From contig JBOFGV010000044.1 of NCBI GenBank assembly GCA_051649305.1, positions 124,001 to 188,000 on the forward strand: 64,000 nucleotides of DNA, given 5' to 3'. Below, one piece after another: positions 59,069 through 64,000 of the stretch. Under the pieces are notes generated by a model that saw nothing but the letters and a program-made list of their open reading frames with translations, had not been told where the DNA came from and searched no databases. Made by a program: the position numbers and the translations under genes. This DNA is from JADCCX01 sp051649305. Its GTDB lineage: Bacteria; Pseudomonadota; Alphaproteobacteria; Rhizobiales; Beijerinckiaceae. Every line of letters starts with the position of its first letter. The stretch's first letter is position 1.

Positions 59069-59698
59069 ATGGCACGTCCACTGACAGGCAAGGTGGTGCT
59101 GGCCACGCACAACGCTGGCAAACTGAAGGAAATGCGCGAGCTTTTTGCGCCCTACGGCATCACGCTCGTTTCTGCCGGTGAGCTTGGCCTGCCGGAGCCT
59201 GTCGAGAACGGCACGATGTATGCCGAGAATGCCGCGATAAAAGCGCGTGCTGCGGTGGCAGCCACGGGCCTGCCCGCTTTCTCGGATGACTCAGGCATAT
59301 CGGTAGATGTGCTGGATGGTGCGCCGGGCCTCTTCACGGCGGACTGGGCGGGCGAACCGCGCAGCTGGGAGCGCGCCATGCAGCGCCTGCACGATGAGGT
59401 TTCCAAGCGTGGCCATACGGTGGAAGGCACAGCGGCAAAGTTTGTTTCAGCGCTCGTCATCGCCTGGCCAGATGGTCATGAGGAACTGTTCGAGGGCCGC
59501 TGCCCCGGCACGCTCACATGGCCCCCGCGCGGCAAGGCAGGCTTTGGTTATGACCCGATGTTCGTACCCGAAGGCCACAGCCGAACGTTTGCCGAGTTCA
59601 CATCGGACGAAAAGCACGGCCTGCCGCCGGCAGGCACGGGTCTTTCGCACCGCGCGCGGGCGTTTATGCTGCTGGCAGAGGCGTGTTTGAAGCGATGA
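59069..59698 (+). CDS. rdgB: RdgB/HAM1 family non-canonical purine NTP pyrophosphatase
   Basis: This 209-residue house-cleaning enzyme hydrolyses dITP, XTP and ITP. LATHNAGKLKEMRELF near residue 11 binds the triphosphate, FSDDSGISVDVLDGAPGLFTADWAG near 70 holds the catalytic acid, and GFGYDPMFVPEG is the base-specific motif. It is co-transcribed with rph. Confidence 0.95.
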   Translation: MARPLTGKVVLATHNAGKLKEMRELFAPYGITLVSAGELGLPEPVENGTMYAENAAIKARAAVAATGLPAFSDDSGISVDVLDGAPGLFTADWAGEPRSWERAMQRLHDEVSKRGHTVEGTAAKFVSALVIAWPDGHEELFEGRCPGTLTWPPRGKAGFGYDPMFVPEGHSRTFAEFTSDEKHGLPPAGTGLSHRARAFMLLAEACLKR

Positions 59699-59723
59699 TG
59701 GATGGCGTCAGTTCGAGGTTCGG

Positions 59724-59879
59724 TGTCATCCCGGACCGCATTCGGCAAAGCCGAATTGCGAGATCCGGGATCCAGCGCAGTGGGTCGCCGAAGGCGTCAA
59801 AAGATCTTTTGAAGAAGACGTTTTGTGCTGGATTCCCGCTCTCGCGATCCGGCTGGGCCGGACGCGGCCGGGAATGACA
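59724..59879. repeat. Palindromic inverted-terminus repeat element (156 bp)
   Basis: The ends TGTCATCCCGG and CCGGGAATGACA are imperfect inverted copies. An inner hairpin pairs CGCATTCGGC with GCCGAATTGCG at 59737-59760, with one bulged base, and GATCCGGGATCC lies between. The pattern is that of intergenic palindromic repeats common in Hyphomicrobiales genomes. It has no coding capacity, only one copy was noticed here, and its right end abuts the hemW start. Confidence 0.7.
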
Positions 59880-61037
59880 ATGACATCCGCACCCCCCGCC
59901 TTCGGCGTTTATGTGCATTGGCCGTTCTGTCTGGCGAAATGCCCCTACTGCGATTTTAACAGCCATGTGCGCCACGCCCCGCCAGACCAGATGCGCTATC
60001 TTGAGGCTTTCCGCCGCGAGATTGCGCATCGCGCAGCGCTTGCGCCGGGGCGCACTGTCACCAGCATTTTTTTTGGTGGCGGCACGCCGTCGCTCATGGC
60101 ACCTGAGACTGTCGCGGGCATTCTCGATGCCATCGCAGGTGGCTGGAGCGTTGATCCCAATGCCGAGATCACGCTGGAGGCCAACCCCACCAGCGTGGAA
60201 GCCGAGCGCTTTCGCGGCTATCGTGCTGCTGGCGTCAACCGCCTGTCGATTGGCGTACAGGCGCTGGACAACGCAGACCTGAAGGCCCTTGGCCGCATGC
60301 ACAGCGTGGAGGAAGCGCTGAAAGCAGTGAAGACCGCGGCCAGCATTTTCGAGCGCTATTCCTTCGATCTTATCTACGCACGCAGCCCCAACCAGACGCC
60401 GGAGAGCTGGCGGCAGGAGCTGGAAAGCGCCATTGATCATGCCGCAGAACATCTGTCGCTCTATCAACTCACCATCGAGCCAGGCACTGCTTTCGAGGCG
60501 CTGCACCGCGCGGGCAAACTGCCCATTCCAGACGAGGCGCTGGGCCGCGCACTTTGGGACGTCACGCAGGAAATCACCGACAAGCACGGCATGTCAGCCT
60601 ACGAGATTTCCAACCACGCCAAGGCGGGCGCGGAAAGCCGCCACAACCTCGTCTACTGGCGCTATCAGGAATATGCGGGCATTGGCCCTGGTGCGCATGG
60701 TCGGTTGATCGTGGATGGTCAGCGCCGCGCGCAATCCACCGAGAAGCACCCTGAAAACTGGATGCAGTCGGTGCAGGCCAACGGTCATGGCCTTGTGGAA
60801 GATGAGGCGCTGACCACCGACGAGCAGGGCGATGAGTTGCTGGTGATGGGCCTGCGCCTGCGCGAAGGCATCGATCTCGCGCGCTACACGCTGATTTCAG
60901 GCCGCAGCATCAACCCGAAGCAGATTGAATTTCTGGTGAAGGATGGACTGGTGGAGCAGACGAACAACGGCCAGCTGCGCGTCACGCCAGCCGGTTTTCC
61001 TGTGCTGGATGCGATTGTGGCAGATCTCGCCGCATAA
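59880..61037 (+). CDS. hemW: Radical SAM haem chaperone HemW
   Basis: This 385-residue protein is an oxygen-independent coproporphyrinogen oxidase-like haem chaperone. The radical SAM cluster is C17, C21 and C24 in PFCLAKCPYCDF, and FFGGGTPSLM and the HNLVYW motif near residue 260 are diagnostic of HemW. I chose the ATG at 59880; an ATG six bases upstream lies inside the repeat. The GGGA at the repeat end, six bases before 59880, may serve as ribosome site. It follows rph and rdgB, the usual alphaproteobacterial order. Confidence 0.92.
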   Translation: MTSAPPAFGVYVHWPFCLAKCPYCDFNSHVRHAPPDQMRYLEAFRREIAHRAALAPGRTVTSIFFGGGTPSLMAPETVAGILDAIAGGWSVDPNAEITLEANPTSVEAERFRGYRAAGVNRLSIGVQALDNADLKALGRMHSVEEALKAVKTAASIFERYSFDLIYARSPNQTPESWRQELESAIDHAAEHLSLYQLTIEPGTAFEALHRAGKLPIPDEALGRALWDVTQEITDKHGMSAYEISNHAKAGAESRHNLVYWRYQEYAGIGPGAHGRLIVDGQRRAQSTEKHPENWMQSVQANGHGLVEDEALTTDEQGDELLVMGLRLREGIDLARYTLISGRSINPKQIEFLVKDGLVEQTNNGQLRVTPAGFPVLDAIVADLAA

Positions 61038-61060
61038 AAGTGCCCCTTAGTGCGCATCCA

Positions 61061-61074
61061 GTCTTGTATAAGAC
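61061..61074. promoter_or_regulatory. Inverted repeat upstream of the PfkB-aldolase operon
   Basis: GTCTT-GTAT-AAGAC has perfect 5-bp arms and is followed by a further AAGAC. It lies 80 bp before the kinase ATG in a 116-bp gap. It is a candidate operator for a sugar-responsive repressor encoded elsewhere. Confidence 0.35.
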
Positions 61075-61103
61075 ATAAGACTTGCGCTAACAGGAGATAA
61101 TCC

Positions 61104-61142
61104 TTGCAACCTGATCATCCATTTCCAGCATTTCCAAGCTGA
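61104..61142 (+). CDS. Possible 12-residue leader peptide before the kinase gene
   Basis: A TTG at 61104 follows a good AGGAG site (61092-61096) and reads MQPDHPFPAFPS before a TGA, 11 bp upstream of the kinase ATG, which has no clear ribosome site of its own. It might couple translation to the kinase; it may equally be chance. Confidence 0.25.
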   Translation: MQPDHPFPAFPS

Positions 61143-61153
61143 TTCCTGAACCC

Positions 61154-62047
61154 ATGGCCTCTGTCCTCTGCATCGGCATTTCTGTTCTCGACTATGTTTT
61201 TCAAGTCGACGAGATGCCCCTGCGCGCAGAAAAATACCGCTCGACGGCCATGAAAACTGTGGGCGGCGGCATCGCCGCCAATGCCTCGGTTGCCGTGGCG
61301 CGGCAGGGCGGCAAGGCGCATCTCATCACGCGGCTGGGCAACGATGCGCTGGGCCAGACCATCATTGATGAACTGACCCGCGAAGGTGTTGACTGCACGC
61401 TTTCACTGCGCGCTCAAGGCCTGCGTTCTCCCCTCTCCTGCATTCTGGTGGACAAGCACGGCGAGCGGATGATTATCAGCTACAGTGATCCGGAAATGCC
61501 AGAGGCGACAGACTGGCTGCCGACAGCCCTGCCACAGGGGCTGGATTGTGTGCTGGGCGATACGCGCTGGGAGGCAGGATCGCGCCATATCTTTGATCTC
61601 GCACGCACAGCAGGCATACCCTCTGTGCTCGATGTGGACCGCAAGCCTGCTGATGAAGGTCTGATAGACGCCTGCACCCATGCAGCGCTCTCATCGCAAG
61701 CCTGCCTTGAAATCACAAGTGAGCGGGATGTGCGTGCTGGGTTGGAAATTCTGCGCCGCAAGCACAAGGGCTGGCTGGCAGTAACAGACGGCGCAAGGGG
61801 TGTTTTCTGGACCGAGGGTGATACCATCCGCCATACGCCCGGTTTCAAGGTTGATGTTATTGATACGCTGGGTGCGGGCGACACATGGCACGGCGCATTT
61901 GCGCTTGGCCTTGCCGAAGGCATGACAGAGGCGCATGCTGTGCGCTATGCATCAGCTGTTTCTGCCATCAAATGCACACGCTTTGGCGGAAGAGGCGGCA
62001 TACCCACCCGCGCCGAGACCGAACAGTTTTTGAAGGAGCACCCCTGA
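61154..62047 (+). CDS. PfkB-family sugar kinase
   Basis: This 297-residue ribokinase-fold kinase has VGGGIAANASVAVARQGG near 36-53 for substrate binding and DTLGAGDTWHGAFA (237-250) with catalytic base D243. It should phosphorylate a keto-hexose or derivative at C1 before aldol cleavage by the next gene product. The ATG at 61154 has no clear ribosome site. It is one base away from the aldolase gene. Candidate substrates are tagatose 6-phosphate-like or 6-deoxy-6-sulfofructose-like sugars; the sequence does not decide. Confidence 0.85.
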   Translation: MASVLCIGISVLDYVFQVDEMPLRAEKYRSTAMKTVGGGIAANASVAVARQGGKAHLITRLGNDALGQTIIDELTREGVDCTLSLRAQGLRSPLSCILVDKHGERMIISYSDPEMPEATDWLPTALPQGLDCVLGDTRWEAGSRHIFDLARTAGIPSVLDVDRKPADEGLIDACTHAALSSQACLEITSERDVRAGLEILRRKHKGWLAVTDGARGVFWTEGDTIRHTPGFKVDVIDTLGAGDTWHGAFALGLAEGMTEAHAVRYASAVSAIKCTRFGGRGGIPTRAETEQFLKEHP

Positions 62048-62048
62048 G

Positions 62049-63104
62049 ATGGTGACAAAGACGACCCTTTCCGCCGGAAAACTCTGGGGCATGCGGCGCA
62101 TGGCTGATGCGGGCGGCCGCTTCAAAATGACAGCTGTTGATCAGCGCCCGCCGATCAAGAACCCGATCAAGGAAAAGCGCGGCACTGCGGAAGCGCCCTA
62201 CGAGGATGTGGCCGGGTTCAAACTGATGCTGGTGGAAGAATTGCAGGGCGAAAGCTCCGCCATGCTGCTGGATCCACACTTCGCCCTGCCACGCGGCATT
62301 AATATTCTTTCGCCGACTAAGGGATTGATCGTCACGCTCGAGGATTCCATCTTCAAGGATACTCCGGGCGGTCGGCTTTCTGATGAAATTGACAATTGGT
62401 CTGTTGAAAAAATCAAGCGCAGCGGCGGCGATGCCGTGAAAGTGCTAGCCTGGTATCGGCCAGATGCCAGCCCGGGTGTCATTCAGAAACAGAAGGACTT
62501 CACCCAGCGCATTGGTGATGCTTGCGCGAAGTATGATATCCCTTATCTCTTCGAATTGCTGGTCTATCCCCTTGCCGGCGAGGCCAACCAGACAACAGAT
62601 TATATCGAGATGAAAGCCAAGCATGCGGATCACGTGCTCGAAAGCGTGCGGGTGTTTGCCGATGCAAAATATGGCATCGACGTTTTCAAGCTGGAAAGCC
62701 CACTGCCCGCAAAAGCCGTCCCCGGCCTCAAGGGCGACGGTGCCAAGGAAGCGCAGGCACTGTTCGATGAGATGGGCAAGCTCGCAGGACGCCCATGGGT
62801 CATGCTCTCCGCCGGTGCAGGCATGGCGGAATTCCGCAATGTGCTGGAGCATGCCTATGCTGCCGGGGCTTCGGGCTATCTCGCCGGACGCGCCATCTGG
62901 CTGAAGCCATTCCAGCATTTCCCGGATTGGGATGCCATCCGCAACGGCCTGCGCAACGAGAGCGTGCCCTATATGCGGGACCTCAACGCGTTGACAGACG
63001 CCAGCGCTCTACCATGGAACGAGCACGCCGTGTTTGGCGGCACCACGGATGTCGCCCATCCTGACGCCAGTTTCCGCAAACACTATAAAGGCTTTGGAGC
63101 ATAA
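62049..63104 (+). CDS. LacD-type class I aldolase (tagatose-bisphosphate or sulfofructose-phosphate aldolase family)
   Basis: This 351-residue TIM-barrel aldolase has AVDQRPPIK near 29-37, the LacD-family opening. A Schiff-base lysine is predicted at K214 in DVFKLESPLP. WVMLSAGAGMAEF and GYLAGRAIW form the phosphate-binding strands. Family members split tagatose 1,6-bisphosphate, and relatives (YihT, SqiA) split sulfofructose 1-phosphate. It lies between the kinase and isomerase genes, giving a kinase-aldolase-isomerase set for one hexose. Confidence 0.85.
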   Translation: MVTKTTLSAGKLWGMRRMADAGGRFKMTAVDQRPPIKNPIKEKRGTAEAPYEDVAGFKLMLVEELQGESSAMLLDPHFALPRGINILSPTKGLIVTLEDSIFKDTPGGRLSDEIDNWSVEKIKRSGGDAVKVLAWYRPDASPGVIQKQKDFTQRIGDACAKYDIPYLFELLVYPLAGEANQTTDYIEMKAKHADHVLESVRVFADAKYGIDVFKLESPLPAKAVPGLKGDGAKEAQALFDEMGKLAGRPWVMLSAGAGMAEFRNVLEHAYAAGASGYLAGRAIWLKPFQHFPDWDAIRNGLRNESVPYMRDLNALTDASALPWNEHAVFGGTTDVAHPDASFRKHYKGFGA

Positions 63105-63107
63105 CCG

Positions 63108-64000
63108 ATGGCAATTGGTGTCCTGGCCCTCGCACGGCCAACCTTTGATGTCCCCTATGCCGAGGAGATGGCAGCCAAGGCTTTCGCCACTCTGGATGCC
63201 GCAGGCATAGCAACCGTTGGGCCGCGCACATTGCTGTTTGATGCCGATGCCGCGCGCGCAGCAGCAGCCACATTGCAGGCTGAAAAGCTGGATGCGCTGC
63301 TGCTTTTGCAGGTGACATTCACCGATGCATCCATGACTCTTGAGCTGGCTAAGGAAATTAAGGCGCCACTTTCGATTTGGGCCTTTCCAGAGCCCAGAAC
63401 CGGCGGTCGCCTGCGGTTGAATTCCTTCTGCGGGTTGAACCTTGCGGGTCATGCGCTGGGCCGCGCCGGTGTGCCTTACCAGTATCTGTTTCAGGCAGCT
63501 GACAAATCCATTGGCAAAGGTCTGTCTTCGTTCAGTGCCTCGGTTGGTGCTACAGCTGTAAACACAGCAAAGGCAACACCATCGCACAATGAGAAGACCG
63601 CAGCTGAATCTGTGCTTGCTGATCTGAAGGGCCGCAAGATCGGCCTCATCGGCGAACATCCTGCCGGGTTTGATACCTGCCGCTATGATGCCAATACCCT
63701 GTCGAACCTGACAGGTATTTCGGTTGATCGCTTTGCCTTGGCGGACCTGTTTTCACGCGCCGCCCAAACAACACCTGCGGCCACCGCTGTACGCCGCAAG
63801 GATGTGGCCCATCTCAAGGGCATAGACGCCGTTGATCAGGCGCAGCTTGATAAGTCGCTCACATTGTTTGAGGGCCTCGCCTCCCTCAAGAGTGACAACG
63901 GCCTTTCGGCTTTTGCCGTCCGCTGCTGGCCCGAGATGTTCACGGAATATGGCTGCGCTATTTGTGGCCCGATGGGCATGATGAACGGCTCCGGCGTGCC
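63108..64000 (+). CDS. L-fucose/L-arabinose isomerase-fold protein, partial (runs off the window)
   Basis: The first 297 codons of a FucI/AraA-fold protein are visible, starting at the ATG 63108, 3 bp after the aldolase stop, and open to the last base. MAIGVLALARPTFDVPYAEEMA, LLLLQVTFTDASMTLELAKEI and RCWPEMFTEYGCAICGPMGMMNG match the isomerase domains. Such enzymes convert aldoses to ketoses with a divalent metal. With the kinase and aldolase it would complete isomerase, kinase and aldolase steps. The C-terminal metal-binding part is not seen. Confidence 0.82.
   Translation, partial: MAIGVLALARPTFDVPYAEEMAAKAFATLDAAGIATVGPRTLLFDADAARAAAATLQAEKLDALLLLQVTFTDASMTLELAKEIKAPLSIWAFPEPRTGGRLRLNSFCGLNLAGHALGRAGVPYQYLFQAADKSIGKGLSSFSASVGATAVNTAKATPSHNEKTAAESVLADLKGRKIGLIGEHPAGFDTCRYDANTLSNLTGISVDRFALADLFSRAAQTTPAATAVRRKDVAHLKGIDAVDQAQLDKSLTLFEGLASLKSDNGLSAFAVRCWPEMFTEYGCAICGPMGMMNGSGV

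Noticed and set aside
59724..59879. Insertion sequence between rdgB and hemW
   Set aside because: The element is only 156 bp, has no coding capacity and no visible target duplication, so it was called a palindromic repeat.
1..64000. tRNA, rRNA, CRISPR arrays, prophage or transposase genes
   Set aside because: No cloverleaf-like stretch, spaced direct repeats or recombinase motifs were noticed on reading; absence cannot be proven without a computational scan.

Overview
The window looks like part of a chromosome from an alphaproteobacterium, most likely Hyphomicrobiales. Base composition is roughly 60% GC by eye. The hrcA, rph, rdgB, hemW block, the many Bug/TctC-type binding proteins and an inverted-terminus repeat beginning TGTCATCCCGG all fit that group. 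Genes are densely packed, often with ATGA overlaps. I saw no rRNA, tRNA, CRISPR array or transposase.

Region 1 (1-10342) is a sugar-acid locus. A partial 2-dehydro-3-deoxygalactonokinase gene (dgoK) is divergent from a DapA-family lyase, a mandelate-racemase-type dehydratase, a complete carbohydrate ABC transporter, an NAD-dependent epimerase/dehydrogenase, an unusual protein joining an IclR regulator to an SMP-30 lactonase, and an SDR. A VOC-fold gene follows behind its own palindrome.

Region 2 (10966-21465) centres on a TetR gene. It is divergent from an eight-gene operon: three subunits of a molybdenum hydroxylase followed by a five-gene LIV-type ABC transporter. A perfect inverted repeat lies between them. 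A flavin monooxygenase follows tetR. The logic is uptake and hydroxylation of an aromatic or N-heterocyclic compound.

Region 3 (21513-28796) holds a five-gene operon (class I fumarase-like hydratase, MmgE/PrpD, hot-dog hydratase, acyl-CoA dehydrogenase, Bug protein) divergent from a CaiB-type CoA-transferase. It reads as a CoA-dependent route for a small unsaturated or branched dicarboxylate.

Region 4 (28820-44321) is built around a GntR/FCD regulator. Leftwards runs gntR-tctC-tctB-tctA-prpD-SDR-tauE-bug; rightwards runs prpD-FAH hydrolase-bug-bug-2Fe2S-Mo hydroxylase-ModA-like. Two inverted copies of TGTCAACACT lie in the divergent promoter region.

Region 5 (44449-53914) has three exported proteins (amidohydrolase, YtkA/FixH-like protein, di-haem peroxidase), then a taurine:pyruvate-type aminotransferase, an iron alcohol dehydrogenase, a beta-keto acid cleavage enzyme and a spermidine-synthase-fold protein. 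Facing them are a split AtuA pair and another Bug protein.

Region 6 (54000-64000) is housekeeping: hrcA, rph, rdgB and hemW. A compact EcoRII/Dcm/Vsr-like restriction, methylation and repair operon sits between hrcA and rph. A 156-bp repeat abuts the hemW start. The window closes with a PfkB kinase, a LacD-type aldolase and a FucI-fold isomerase (cut by the window end), a set resembling isomerase-type sulfoglycolysis or a related hexose route.
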